Shown here piece by piece: positions 52,481 to 62,149 of a DNA stretch of 64,000 nucleotides. Position 1 is the stretch's first letter. Every line of letters begins with the position of its first letter. The notes beneath the pieces were generated by a model. It was not told the origin of the DNA. It saw only the letters and a program-made list of their open reading frames with translations, and searched no databases. The position numbers were made by a program, and so were the translations under genes. This DNA is from Agrobacterium tumefaciens (GTDB lineage Bacteria; Pseudomonadota; Alphaproteobacteria; Rhizobiales; Rhizobiaceae): NCBI RefSeq assembly GCF_013337285.1, contig NZ_SUPW01000008.1, positions 1-64,000 on the forward strand. The letters are read 5' to 3'.

Positions 52481-53794
52481 TCATTCCTGTATGAAGGTTT
52501 TATTAATCCTGTCCTGAAACGGTTTTACGAAATAGGATAGAACGCTTCTCTCGCTCGTCTGTATGAAAACTTCCGCCGGCATTCCAGGGTATAGTTTTCC
52601 GCCCGGAAGATGCTGCATACCGATTTTATCCGGTTTGATTCGCAGAGTATAAAAGGATGCTCCGGTGCGGGAATCCATCTGCAGATCAGGAGCGACGACG
52701 GCGACTTCGGCAACGACATCGGGCGTCGTGCTTTGATTGAAAGCAGTGAACCGGATGGTGACCGGCTGGCCGACGTAAATCTGGTCAATGTCTCGCGGAA
52801 GTATGTCGGCTTCGATTGCAAGATCGTCCTTCTCCGGCACCACCAGCATCAGCACTTCACCCGGCTGAATGACGCCGTTTATATTGTGCACTGAAAGCTG
52901 ATAGACGCGCCCGGCAATCGGTGAACGAATATCAAGGCGATCCAGCTGATCGCGGGTTGCGGCAAGCCGTTCTTCGTATTCGGCGACCGTTGCCTCGACC
53001 GATGTCAGGTCTTTGGTCACTTCGGACTTGCGGTCTTCATCTAGCTGAAGCAGCTGCAGGTCCATTTCACTCATCTTGCCCACCGTCTGGGCGCGGGCCG
53101 CCATATATTGGCCCTGCTGACCTTCGAGGTTGGAAAGCTGCCGCTTCAAAAGATTGAGCCGCTGAAGCGTGACTAGTCCCTTGCTGTAAAGCTCCTGCGT
53201 CTTGGAAACATCTTCCTTGACGATGGTAAGCTCGTTTTCGGTTGCCGCAACCTGAACGCCCATGCCTCGCGCCTCATCAAGAAGTTGATCCTTGCGCGTT
53301 GCCAGCTGTTTTTTCATGCCGGTCAGCGCACTGAGGCGGCTTTTGAAAAGCCCCTGTTCGCTGTCGATGAATGTCCTGGCGGCCTTCGGATTGGTCAATT
53401 CCACCAGATCTTCCGGCACGGTGAAAGACGCGGCCTCGGTAATTTCGGCGCGCAGGCGGGCACGGCGTGAATAAAGTTGCGCCAGCGTGTTCTCAACGAT
53501 GGATAAATTGGCCTGAACGATCGTGTCGCTCAGCCGCAGCAAAGTCTGCCCTGCATCGACCCTGTCGCCTTCGGCGACCTTGATCTCACTGACGATGCCG
53601 CCGGAAAGGTGCTGGATTTTCTTGGAGTTGCCTTCGACGACGACCCGTCCCGTGGCGACGACTGCGCCGGCAAGCTTTGCCATGGCCGCCCAGCCACCCA
53701 ATCCGACGAGCAGGCCGATGGCGAGAACCATCACCGCCGCGGAATGCTTGACGAGAGACGCATTGGTGACACCGGCTTTTTCCTGCTCAACCAT
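52481..53794 (-). CDS. Type I secretion adaptor (HlyD/PrtE family)
   Basis: This 437-residue membrane fusion protein has an N-terminal helix (A-V-M-V-L-A-I-G-L-L-V-G-L-G-G-W), a lipoyl-like half with H-L-S-G-G-I-V, a long coiled coil at about 95-290, and a second lipoyl segment I-R-S-P-I-A-G-R-V-Y. The HlyD C-terminal signature P-G-M-P-A-E-V-F-I-Q-T is present. It overlaps the ABC exporter gene by eight bases. Its likely cargo is the RTX protein encoded next. No TolC gene is nearby. Confidence 0.92.
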   Translation of the reverse strand: MVEQEKAGVTNASLVKHSAAVMVLAIGLLVGLGGWAAMAKLAGAVVATGRVVVEGNSKKIQHLSGGIVSEIKVAEGDRVDAGQTLLRLSDTIVQANLSIVENTLAQLYSRRARLRAEITEAASFTVPEDLVELTNPKAARTFIDSEQGLFKSRLSALTGMKKQLATRKDQLLDEARGMGVQVAATENELTIVKEDVSKTQELYSKGLVTLQRLNLLKRQLSNLEGQQGQYMAARAQTVGKMSEMDLQLLQLDEDRKSEVTKDLTSVEATVAEYEERLAATRDQLDRLDIRSPIAGRVYQLSVHNINGVIQPGEVLMLVVPEKDDLAIEADILPRDIDQIYVGQPVTIRFTAFNQSTTPDVVAEVAVVAPDLQMDSRTGASFYTLRIKPDKIGMQHLPGGKLYPGMPAEVFIQTSERSVLSYFVKPFQDRINKTFIQE

Positions 53795-55523
53795 TTTCGC
53801 CCACCCGGTTTTCGATCCTGCGCGTTTCTTCCTCTGCGGCCGGCACCTGATGCAGGTTTTGCCGCAGGATTTGCGCCAGCACCTCTTCCTTGGTGCCGAA
53901 GCGCAGCATCCGGCCGCCGCTCATGACCATCACGAGATTGACGCTTTCGATGGCGCTGGGACGATGGGCGATGACGACAGCGATGCCACCCCGCGCCCTG
54001 ATGTCGCCGATTGCATTGCGCAGCGCCATCTCGCCTTCGCTGTCCAGATTGGAGTTAGGCTCATCGAGAAGCACAAAAAACGGCTCGCCGAAAAGCGCGC
54101 GTGCAAGGCCGATGCGCTGCTTCTGCCCGCCCGACAAGGCCTCGCCGCGATCGCCGATATAGGTGTCGTAACCGCTGGGCAGGCTCAGGATCAGGTCATG
54201 AACCTGAGCGGCCTTGGCCGCGGCAACGATTGCTTCCGCTGTCGCATCACGGTCAAATCGCGCGATATTCTGCGCCACGGTTCCCGCCATCAACTCCACC
54301 TGCTGGGGCATGTAACCGATGGATTTGCCGAGAACCTCAAAATCCCATTGGTTCAACGCTGCGCCATCGAAGCGCACGGAACCGCGGTCATAGGGCCAGA
54401 TCCCCGTCATCAGGCGCGCCAGCGTTGATTTTCCAGAGGCGCTTGGGCCAATGATGCCAAGCCCATCGCCAGCATTCAGCGTAAAGGAAATATCTGCAAC
54501 CGTGTCGCGCGCGGCACTCAGCGGCCCACCCGTCACGCGGTCGACGGCAACGGTATATTGCGGCCGCGGCAGAGAAAGCGGTGGCTGTGGCTCCGGCACC
54601 AGTTCAAGAAATTCGTTGATGCGTTTCCAGCCCTGTCGCGCCGTCATGAAACTGCGCCAGTTGGCTATTGCATGTTCGACTGGGCCGAGCGCCTTTGCGG
54701 AGAGAATTGAACCTGCGATGATGCTGCCCGCGGAGGCATTGCCCTCGATGACCAGCACGGCGCCGATTGCCATGACGCCGGATTGCAGCAGCAGGCGGAA
54801 TGTGCGCGATATCGCGCCAAGCATGCCCGCCGTATCGGAGGTCGAGAGGGTGACGGCACGATATTGGGAATGCAGATCGCTCCACATCGAGGTCACCGCG
54901 CCCATCATCCCCATGGTTCTAATGGATTCAATATTACGCTGACTGTTGCCCACGAGCGTGTTTCTCTGTCCACGTGCGGCATAAGCCTGTTTGGTCGCTT
55001 TTTCGGTGAGCCAATTGGTCAAAAGCGTCAAAACGACAAGAATGACGGCGCCGCCAAGCACGGCAAAGCCGATCCACGGATGCAGGGCAAAACAGATCAG
55101 CAGATAGATGGGGAGCCAGGGAATGTCGAAAAATGCGCCCGGCCCCGGACCGGACAGAAACTGACGTATCTGGTCGAGATCGCCGACGATCTGCAATCCG
55201 TCGATCTTTGCAGAGGCAAGGAGAGGAGCACCGATCGATGCCCTGAAAAGCTTCTGATTGAGCGCGTCGTCGATATTGTCGGCGATACGGGCCAATATCC
55301 GGCTGCGCAAAACATCAAAGCCCATCAGAAAGGCGTAAAGGATGATGAGGAGAACGACCAGTGCCACAAGCGAAGGGATGCTCTTGCTGGGCAAAATGCG
55401 ATCGTAGACCTCCAGCATGAAGAGCGAGCCGGAAAGATTAAGGATGTTCATCAGCGCACTGGCGAGACCGACAGCGAAAAAAGCACGCTTATTTTTTGTT
55501 AAAAAAGAATTAAATATAAACAT
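53787..55523 (-). CDS. Type I secretion ABC exporter (PrtD/PrsD family)
   Basis: The 578-residue exporter starts at ATG 55523 with AGGTG upstream; a GTG 11 codons earlier is in frame but lacks a site. Six hydrophobic helices lie in residues about 15-300. The ATPase part has Walker A G-P-S-A-S-G-K-S-T-L, signature L-S-G-G-Q-K-Q-R-I-G, Walker B V-L-L-D-E-P-N-S-N-L-D and H-loop A-H-R-P. No C39 peptidase domain is present, as expected for RTX exporters of the PrtD type. It is the first gene of the exporter-adaptor pair. Confidence 0.93.
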   Translation of the reverse strand: MFIFNSFLTKNKRAFFAVGLASALMNILNLSGSLFMLEVYDRILPSKSIPSLVALVVLLIILYAFLMGFDVLRSRILARIADNIDDALNQKLFRASIGAPLLASAKIDGLQIVGDLDQIRQFLSGPGPGAFFDIPWLPIYLLICFALHPWIGFAVLGGAVILVVLTLLTNWLTEKATKQAYAARGQRNTLVGNSQRNIESIRTMGMMGAVTSMWSDLHSQYRAVTLSTSDTAGMLGAISRTFRLLLQSGVMAIGAVLVIEGNASAGSIIAGSILSAKALGPVEHAIANWRSFMTARQGWKRINEFLELVPEPQPPLSLPRPQYTVAVDRVTGGPLSAARDTVADISFTLNAGDGLGIIGPSASGKSTLARLMTGIWPYDRGSVRFDGAALNQWDFEVLGKSIGYMPQQVELMAGTVAQNIARFDRDATAEAIVAAAKAAQVHDLILSLPSGYDTYIGDRGEALSGGQKQRIGLARALFGEPFFVLLDEPNSNLDSEGEMALRNAIGDIRARGGIAVVIAHRPSAIESVNLVMVMSGGRMLRFGTKEEVLAQILRQNLHQVPAAEEETRRIENRVGENG

Positions 55524-55833
55524 ATCAACACCTAAAACTGCACGAAAATCGCACAATAAATAAGATTAGGCAATGCTATTTGAGAATGAACTGTAGGAAT
55601 TGATTAACACGTCTTATGGATAGTGCCATTGGCGGCAATCTCTAGTAATAAAGCCGGCTAATAATTCAGGTTGGCCTTTGTGTATTCATCCTCAATATTT
55701 TAATGCAGGCGAGATCACTAATGCGGATCTGCCTCGGCGTAGTCGTTAATGCGTGCCGCCGGCCGAATACTTCGCATTGTCGATCCGCAGGGTTTACGGA
55801 CAGGTTTTCAGCCGCGCAACGGGTCGTTGACGC
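55524..55833. other. AT-rich gap between exporter and glycosyltransferase genes
   Basis: About 310 bases with no convincing gene. The exporter promoter should lie here. Small frames on the plus strand lack ribosome sites. No clear terminator was seen for the glycosyltransferase. Confidence 0.4.
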
Positions 55834-56958
55834 TCAGGCTCGTTCCGCCAGAGCAAAGTTCACGGTATCGGCAAATTCCCGCAGGAAACGTTCGCGTGAG
55901 AAGCGGGCGGCATTGTTGATGCAGGCATTCTTGTCGAAGCGCTCGGAATTATCGACGAATTCCTGCACGGCCGCACAGATTGCTTCCGGGGTCTGCTCGC
56001 CGAAATAGAGGCCCGTCGGCTGGTTTGAAGCGCCGAGCGGAATGACGGTCTCAAGCACTCCGCCTTTGCCATAGGCTATGACCGGCGTCCCGAGCGCCTG
56101 CGATTCGACCGGCACAATGCCGAAATCATCTTCTGCCGCAAAAACGAAGGCCCTGGCTTCCGCCATGTATTTGTGAAGCTCCTCATTGCCGACGAAGCCG
56201 AGGATTTCAACGTTGGGCGTGGCGATGTCGCGAATACGTTTCATATCGGGTCCGTCGCCGATGACGACGAGGCGTTTCTCGGGCATCTTCGCAAAGGCTT
56301 CGACGATCAGGTGCACCTTTTTGTAGGGCACCAGCCGCGACGCGGTGACGAAATAGTCGCCTTTCCGGTCGGAGGGGGAGAGGTGTGTGGTATCGACCGG
56401 CGGATAGATCACGGTGGAATCGCGTCCGTAACACTTGCGCACACGGCTGCGGATGAATTTGGAGTTGACTGTCATCAGGTCGACGCCATTGGCGGTGCGG
56501 ATGTCCCACATGCGGATATAGTGGAGAATAGCGCGCGCGATCCAGGAGGTGAAGCCGCGATTGAGCTTGGTTTCCTTGAGATACTGGTGCTGGAGATCCC
56601 AGGCATAGCGGATGGGGCTGTGGATGTAGGAGACATGGAACTGGTTGGGACCGGTGATGACGCCCTTGGCGACGGCGTAGCTTGAGGAAATCACCAGATC
56701 GTAACCGCTGAGATCGAATTGTTCGATGGCGAGCGGCATCAGCGGCAGATAGGAACGGTATTTCTTTCGGGCGAAGGGCAGTTTCTGGATGAAAGAGGTG
56801 TTGACCGGACGCCCGCCGAGAAAACCCCGGTCGCGCTCGCTCATGAAATCGACCAGGCAATAAAGATCCGCGTGAGGATAGATTTCGAGAAGGTTGTGAA
56901 GCACCTTTTCAGCCCCACCTCTGTCGGTGAGCCAGTCATGGACGATTGCCGTCTTCAT
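55834..56958 (-). CDS. GT4-family glycosyltransferase
   Basis: This 374-residue GT-B glycosyltransferase group 1 enzyme starts MKTAIVHDWLTDRGGAEKV at ATG 56958. The frame extends to 57216, but the extension is basic and unlike the family. H-S-P-I-R-Y-A-W-D, T-V-N-S-K-F-I and Y-P-P-V-D-T lie before the sugar-nucleotide site; G-D-G-P-D-M-K-R, E-D-D-F-G-I-V-P-V-E-S (the E-x7-E motif) and A-L-G-T-P-V-I-A-Y-G-K-G-G follow. It probably adds mannose or a related sugar to a lipid-linked or surface glycan. No partner transferase is adjacent. Confidence 0.9.
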   Translation of the reverse strand: MKTAIVHDWLTDRGGAEKVLHNLLEIYPHADLYCLVDFMSERDRGFLGGRPVNTSFIQKLPFARKKYRSYLPLMPLAIEQFDLSGYDLVISSSYAVAKGVITGPNQFHVSYIHSPIRYAWDLQHQYLKETKLNRGFTSWIARAILHYIRMWDIRTANGVDLMTVNSKFIRSRVRKCYGRDSTVIYPPVDTTHLSPSDRKGDYFVTASRLVPYKKVHLIVEAFAKMPEKRLVVIGDGPDMKRIRDIATPNVEILGFVGNEELHKYMAEARAFVFAAEDDFGIVPVESQALGTPVIAYGKGGVLETVIPLGASNQPTGLYFGEQTPEAICAAVQEFVDNSERFDKNACINNAARFSRERFLREFADTVNFALAERA

Positions 56959-57394
56959 AATTTCCTCAATAATTTCAACGTAATAAAAATTTATAATCCG
57001 CCCTGGAAAAACTCGGCGGTGTAGAATGTCCGGCGTGTCTCCAGTCCTAAAAAAGCGGCTACCGGAGACGGAATGATATAAAAATAATAGGGATGCTAAG
57101 CGATTCAGGTCGAAATCTGGTCTTGTTACGATCTCTAATAGCAGTTTGTTCGCAGATGCGAAATATCCCGGCCTCTTAATTCTCCTCCTCCGTCTCCCGG
57201 AAGGCGTGGCCGCCATTCCCGAAAGCTCAGTTTTAACGCCCGACAGAGATTTCCTGCCGGTTCATCGATCCATGAATCCCGAGATCTCGCCCGGAGGTCA
57301 TTGACAAGGCGTCTTATCGAGATATTCTGTTATAAAGATGCATATAACATAATAATGGAACATCGAGTTGGAACAAAGAGCTGGGAGCTTGACC
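56959..57394. promoter_or_regulatory. Divergent gap with the binding-protein promoter and operator
   Basis: This 436-base gap separates the glycosyltransferase from the peptide transporter operon. On the plus strand TTGACA (57301-57306) and TATTCT (57323-57328), 16 bases apart, form a credible promoter with a start near 57335. CATAATAATG at 57348-57357 is the exact reverse complement of a segment in the IclR-SelA gap and would sit just past the start site. The rest holds nothing recognisable. Confidence 0.5.
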
Positions 57395-58921
57395 ATGAGA
57401 CGTAAAATTGCATTTCTTGCCACCGCCGCGCTGTTGCTGGCGCCGGGTGTGATGATGGCCGCGGAGAAGGGTGGCGTCATCAATGTCGCGACGATCGGCG
57501 AGCCGCCGACACTCGACCCCATGGCCTCGACCGCCGATCTGGTCGGCATCGTCACGCAGCATATTTTTGAAACGCTCTACACCTTCGACAAGGGTTGGAA
57601 GGTGACGCCGCTTCTGGCTGAAAGCCTGCCCGAGATCAGCGCGGATGGCAAAACCTACACGATCAAGCTGCGCAAGGACATCAAGTTCCATGACGGCAGC
57701 GACATGACCTCGGAAGATGTCGTCGCCTCGCTCGGCCGCTGGATGAAAATCGCCTCGCGTGGCAAGCAGGCCGCCGGTTTCATCGGCAATATCTCCGCGC
57801 CTGATGCCGGAACGGTGACGATCACTCTCAAGCAGCCCTATGCGCCGCTGACCTCGCTGCTGGCTTTCAACAATTCCGCCGCGATCATCCTGCCGGCTGA
57901 AAAGCAGGCGGAGCCGATGGCTGAATTTGTCGGCACCGGTCCTTATATGCTGAAGGAACGCAAGGCGGACCAATATATCCAGCTCGTGCGTTTTGATGGT
58001 TACAAATCGCGTGATGGCGAGAGCGACGGTTACGGCGGTGCACGCCATCAATATCTCGACGAAATCCGCTTCGTGCCTGTGCCCGATCCGAATACCCGCG
58101 TCGAAGCTGCTGTTTCCGGGCAATATGACTATGTCGATTCCATTCCGGTGGAGTCCTTCGACAAGGTGAAGTCTTCGTCAGCCTCTCAGCCGATGATGCT
58201 GAAGCCTTTCGGCTTCCCGGTCTTCGTGTTCAATACCAAGGAGGGGCTTGCTTCCAAGCTCGAGGTTCGCAAGGCCGTGACCGAAGCTCTGAACATGGAA
58301 GACATGCTGGCGGCCGCGTTTGGCAGCACGGATTTCTATGCGCTTGACGGCGCCTATTACCCGGACAATTTCTCCTGGCACACGGAAGAGGGTGTCGAGG
58401 GCAATTATAATGTCGGCAACCCGGAAGCCGCTGCCGAAAAGCTGAAGGCAGCCGGTTATAATGGCGAGCCGCTGCGCATCCTCACCAGCCGCCAATATGA
58501 ATTCCATTACAAGATGGCGCAGGTGGCGGCGGAATATCTGAAGCTTGCCGGCTTCAAGGTGGATATGCAGGTGGTGGATTGGGCGACGCTGACGCAGCGC
58601 CGCGCCGATCCGAAGCTCTGGGACATCTACATCAGCCACAGCCCCTTCCTGCCGGAACCGGCGCTGATGGGAGCGCTGTCCACCAGCTCGCCGGGCTGGT
58701 GGGATACGCCGGCACGCAAGGCGGCAGTTGACGCCTTCACCTCGGAAGCCGATCCGGAAAAGCGCCTCGCGCTTTGGGCCAATGTGCAAAAGACGATCTA
58801 TGCCGAGCTGCCGCTCATCAAGATCGGCGACTTCAACGCAGCAGCAGCCAAGTCCAACAAGCTGGAAGGTGTCGATCCGGCTCCGTGGCCCTATTTCTGG
58901 AATGCCTCGGTCACGAAGTAA
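57395..58921 (+). CDS. Peptide/nickel-type ABC substrate-binding protein
   Basis: The 508-residue periplasmic binding protein (family 5, DppA/OppA-like) from ATG 57395 has GGGAGC upstream; a TTG nine codons earlier is not needed. The signal peptide ends M-M-A-A-E near residue 24. Family features are G-E-P-P-T-L-D-P-M, Y-T-I-K-L-R-K-D-I-K-F-H-D-G, and V-R-K-A-V-T-E-A-L-N. Two permease genes follow, but no ATPase gene lies between here and the amidohydrolase, so it must be further downstream or shared. It probably captures the substrate of the adjoining amidohydrolase and PLP enzyme. Confidence 0.92.
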   Translation: MRRKIAFLATAALLLAPGVMMAAEKGGVINVATIGEPPTLDPMASTADLVGIVTQHIFETLYTFDKGWKVTPLLAESLPEISADGKTYTIKLRKDIKFHDGSDMTSEDVVASLGRWMKIASRGKQAAGFIGNISAPDAGTVTITLKQPYAPLTSLLAFNNSAAIILPAEKQAEPMAEFVGTGPYMLKERKADQYIQLVRFDGYKSRDGESDGYGGARHQYLDEIRFVPVPDPNTRVEAAVSGQYDYVDSIPVESFDKVKSSSASQPMMLKPFGFPVFVFNTKEGLASKLEVRKAVTEALNMEDMLAAAFGSTDFYALDGAYYPDNFSWHTEEGVEGNYNVGNPEAAAEKLKAAGYNGEPLRILTSRQYEFHYKMAQVAAEYLKLAGFKVDMQVVDWATLTQRRADPKLWDIYISHSPFLPEPALMGALSTSSPGWWDTPARKAAVDAFTSEADPEKRLALWANVQKTIYAELPLIKIGDFNAAAAKSNKLEGVDPAPWPYFWNASVTK

Positions 58922-59026
58922 GACCGCTTGGTTGCCGGGTGCCGGTATTGCCGGCACCCATCGCAGTTTCGCTTCAACTGTCGCGCAGGCGTGGTCCGCC
59001 ACGTCTGTCACCGGGAGCCTCTATTC

Positions 59027-59968
59027 GTGATACGGTATATTTTCCAAAGACTTGCAGGAATGATCGTGGTGATGTTCCTCGTCGTCACCATCGTTTTCGT
59101 CATCCTGCGCGTCACCCCCGGTGATCCGGCCGCCGTGATGCTCGGGCCGGATGCCACGGCGCAGGATATTGCGGAGCTGCGCACACGGCTCGGTCTCGAT
59201 CAGTCGCTTGGCGTGCAATATGTCTATTATATCGGCCAATTGCTGAAGGGCGATCTCGGCCAGTCGATCTTTCTCAACATGCCTGTTGGATCAGCCCTGC
59301 TGGACCGGGCGGAGCCGACTTTCTTCCTGACGATCTTTTCGCTGCTGATTGCCAGCGTCATCGCGCTGCCCATCGGCATCTACGCCGCTTACCGGCGTGG
59401 TTCCTTCGTGGATCAGGCCGCGACCACCATTGCGATGCTGGCGGCGAGCATTCCGAGCTTCTGGCTCGGCCTCATCCTCATGCAGGTTTTTGCGGTGCGG
59501 CTGGATATGTTTCCGGTGTCGGGATATGGCGGGCCGGGCGCGAGCTTTCTTGAGCGTATGTATCACCTGACCTTGCCGGCGATTGCGCTCGGGCTTGTCT
59601 CCTCAGCCCTTATCCTACGTTTCACCCGCGCCTCGATGCTCGATGTTCTCGGCGACGATTATGTCCGCACCGCCAGAGCCAAGGGCGTCAAGGAGCGCCG
59701 GGTGGTGATGAAACATGCGCTGAAGAATGCGCTCATCCCCATTCTCACAGTGCTGGGCCTCACCGCCGCCGTGCTGATTTCCGGCGCGGTCGTCACGGAA
59801 ACCGTCTTCGGCCTGCCGGGCGTCGGCAATCTCGTCGTGTCGGCCGTGCTCCGGCGTGATTATCCGGTCATTCAGGGCGCGCTTCTCATCATCGCCGGGC
59901 TTTACGTGCTCATCAATTTTGCAATCGACATGCTTTACCTGCTAGTCGATCCGAGGGTTCGTTACTGA
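59027..59968 (+). CDS. Dipeptide-type ABC permease 1 (DppB-like)
   Basis: The 313-residue permease from GTG 59027 has GGGAG upstream; the frame above 59027 is not coding. It begins VIRYIFQRLAGMIVVMFLV, typical of DppB. It has about six helices and a cytoplasmic loop D-Y-V-R-T-A-R-A-K-G-V-K-E-R-R-V-V-M-K-H-A-L-K-N-A. G-D-L-G-Q-S lies in the family's large periplasmic loop. Its stop shares one base with permease 2. Confidence 0.93.
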   Translation: MIRYIFQRLAGMIVVMFLVVTIVFVILRVTPGDPAAVMLGPDATAQDIAELRTRLGLDQSLGVQYVYYIGQLLKGDLGQSIFLNMPVGSALLDRAEPTFFLTIFSLLIASVIALPIGIYAAYRRGSFVDQAATTIAMLAASIPSFWLGLILMQVFAVRLDMFPVSGYGGPGASFLERMYHLTLPAIALGLVSSALILRFTRASMLDVLGDDYVRTARAKGVKERRVVMKHALKNALIPILTVLGLTAAVLISGAVVTETVFGLPGVGNLVVSAVLRRDYPVIQGALLIIAGLYVLINFAIDMLYLLVDPRVRY

Positions 59969-60843
59969 TGGCCGATATCGTTTCCACCACCCCGCCGGCG
60001 CGCAACCCGACCATCCTGTTTATTCGGCGTTTGCTGAAGCGCAAGACGGTCGCCGCCGGTCTCATCGTGCTTCTCATCTTCGTGCTGCTTGCGGTTTTCG
60101 CGCCGATGATCGCGCCCTATTCGCCGTCGAAGCTGTCGATCGTCAACCGCCTGAAACCGCCGAGCGAACTCTACTGGTTCGGCACCGATGAATTTGGCCG
60201 CGATGTCTTTTCCCGCACCATCTATGCCGGAAGACTGTCGCTTCTGGTTGGCGCGGCCGTTGTTTTCCTCTCGTCGGTCATCGGCATCACGCTTGGGCTG
60301 CTTGCCGGTTTCTTCCAGAAACTGGATACGCCGATTGCACGGTTGATCGACGCGATGATGGCGTTTCCGGATATTCTTCTGGCGATTGCGCTGGTCGCCG
60401 CACTCGGTCCGTCGCTGACGACGGTCATCATCGCGCTTGCCGTGGTTTATTCGCCGCGCCTTGCCCGCATCGTGCGTGCCTCGACGCTGGTAATCCGTGA
60501 GTTGCCCTATGTGGAGGCGGCCAAAGCGCTTGGCATCTCCACCTTCCACATCATGACGCGGCATGTGCTGCGCAATCTGGTCTCGCCGATCCTCGTGCAA
60601 TGCACCTTCCTTTTTGCCAGCGCCATGCTGGCCGAGGCCGGGCTTTCGTTTCTGGGGCTCGGTGTCAGCCCCGAAATTCCCACCTGGGGAACCATGATCT
60701 CCGCCGGCCGCCAATATATCGGCCAGGCCGACTGGATGACCTATTTCCCCGGCTTTGCCATCATTCTTTCCGTGCTGTCGCTGCAAATGGTCGGCGATGG
60801 GCTGCGGGACATGCTCGACCCAAGACTGCGAAGGGATTTGTAA
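59968..60843 (+). CDS. Dipeptide-type ABC permease 2 (DppC-like)
   Basis: This 291-residue permease has the DppC N-terminal domain and the motif W-F-G-T-D-E-F-G-R-D-V-F-S-R, followed by about five further helices. The loop P-Y-V-E-A-A-K-A-L-G-I-S-T-F-H-I-M-T-R-H-V-L-R-N contacts the ATPase. G-L-G-V-S-P-E-I-P-T-W-G is also typical. The next gene begins two bases after its stop, so transport and metabolism genes are in one operon. Confidence 0.93.
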   Translation: MADIVSTTPPARNPTILFIRRLLKRKTVAAGLIVLLIFVLLAVFAPMIAPYSPSKLSIVNRLKPPSELYWFGTDEFGRDVFSRTIYAGRLSLLVGAAVVFLSSVIGITLGLLAGFFQKLDTPIARLIDAMMAFPDILLAIALVAALGPSLTTVIIALAVVYSPRLARIVRASTLVIRELPYVEAAKALGISTFHIMTRHVLRNLVSPILVQCTFLFASAMLAEAGLSFLGLGVSPEIPTWGTMISAGRQYIGQADWMTYFPGFAIILSVLSLQMVGDGLRDMLDPRLRRDL

Positions 60844-60844
60844 T

Positions 60845-62068
60845 ATGACGTCCGGCGAACAGGCAAAAACGCCTCTTCAAGCTCCCATTCTTCTCACCAA
60901 TGTCAAACCCGTCGGTTTCGGCAAAGGTGCGCCACAGGCCTCGACTGATATTCTGATCGGCGGCGACGGCAAGATCGCTGCGGTAGGCTCTGCCCTGCAG
61001 GCGCCTGCGGATGCGCAGCGTATCGATGCCAAGGGAGCTTTCATCTCGCCCGGCTGGGTGGATTTGCATGTGCATATCTGGCATGGCGGCACCGATATCT
61101 CCATTCGCCCCTCCGAATGCGGGGCCGAACGCGGCGTCACGACACTGGTGGATGCCGGCTCGGCGGGTGAGGCGAATTTCCACGGTTTCCGCGAATATAT
61201 CATCGAACCTTCGAGAGAGCGCATCAAGGCCTTCCTCAATCTTGGTTCCATCGGCCTTGTCGCCTGCAACCGGGTGCCGGAACTGCGCGACATCAAGGAT
61301 ATCGACCTAGATCGTATCCTCGAATGTTACGCCGAAAACAGCGAGCATATTGTCGGCCTGAAGGTGCGGGCGAGCCATGTCATCACCGGCTCCTGGGGTG
61401 TGACGCCGGTCAAGCTCGGCAAGAAGATCGCCAAGATCCTGAAAGTGCCGATGATGGTGCATGTGGGCGAACCGCCTGCACTCTATGACGAGGTGCTGGA
61501 AATCCTCGGCCCCGGTGATGTCGTGACCCATTGCTTCAACGGCAAGTCGGGCTCCAGCATCATGGAAGACGAGGACCTGTTCAACCTTGCCGAGCGCTGC
61601 GCCGGTGAAGGCATCCGGCTGGATATCGGCCATGGCGGCGCCTCCTTCTCCTTCAAGGTGGCGGAGGCGGCGATTGCGCGTGGCCTGTTGCCCTTCTCGA
61701 TTTCGACGGATTTGCACGGCCACTCGATGAATTTCCCGGTCTGGGATCTGGCGACGACCATGTCGAAGCTGCTGTCGGTTGATATGCCTTTCGAAAATGT
61801 GGTCGAGGCCGTCACCCGCAATCCCGCCTCCGTCATTCGCCTCGATATGGAAAACCGTCTCGATATCGGCCAGCGCGCCGACTTCACCATTTTCGATCTG
61901 GTGGATTCCGATCTGGAAGCGACCGATTCCAATGGCGATGTGGCGCGTCTGACGCGTCTGTTCGAGCCGCGTTACGCGGTCATCGGCGCGGAAGCGATTG
62001 CCGCCAGCCGATATATTCCAAGGGCGCGCAAGCTGGTGCGCCACAGCCATGGTTATTCCTGGCGCTGA
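60845..62068 (+). CDS. cog3964 amidohydrolase (N-acetyl-(R)-mandelate/N-acyl ester deacetylase type)
   Basis: This 407-residue amidohydrolase-superfamily enzyme is often mislabelled dihydroorotase. Metal-site residues are in place: His75 and His77 in D-L-H-V-H, Lys173 in G-L-K-V-R (candidate carboxylated Lys), His206 in M-V-H-V-G-E-P-P, His229 in V-T-H-C-F-N-G, and Asp289 in S-T-D-L-H-G. An Agrobacterium member of cog3964, in what I recall as this same neighbourhood, was shown to hydrolyse acetyl-(R)-mandelate-type esters; its physiological substrate was not found. Neighbours are a binding-protein transporter, a RidA protein and a SelA-like PLP enzyme. Confidence 0.88.
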   Translation: MTSGEQAKTPLQAPILLTNVKPVGFGKGAPQASTDILIGGDGKIAAVGSALQAPADAQRIDAKGAFISPGWVDLHVHIWHGGTDISIRPSECGAERGVTTLVDAGSAGEANFHGFREYIIEPSRERIKAFLNLGSIGLVACNRVPELRDIKDIDLDRILECYAENSEHIVGLKVRASHVITGSWGVTPVKLGKKIAKILKVPMMVHVGEPPALYDEVLEILGPGDVVTHCFNGKSGSSIMEDEDLFNLAERCAGEGIRLDIGHGGASFSFKVAEAAIARGLLPFSISTDLHGHSMNFPVWDLATTMSKLLSVDMPFENVVEAVTRNPASVIRLDMENRLDIGQRADFTIFDLVDSDLEATDSNGDVARLTRLFEPRYAVIGAEAIAASRYIPRARKLVRHSHGYSWR

Positions 62069-62149
62069 ACCCGAATGGAACGGCGGGGCATACCCTCCGC
62101 CTTCCGCAGACACGACGGGATACCCATCCCGGCATTATGAGGAATTCGC

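Noticed and set aside
57217-57360. N-terminal extension of the GT4 gene up to 57216 and a minus-strand frame at 57298-57555
   Set aside because: The extension is basic and lacks GT4 features, which begin at MKTAIVHDW. The other frame is antisense to the binding-protein gene.
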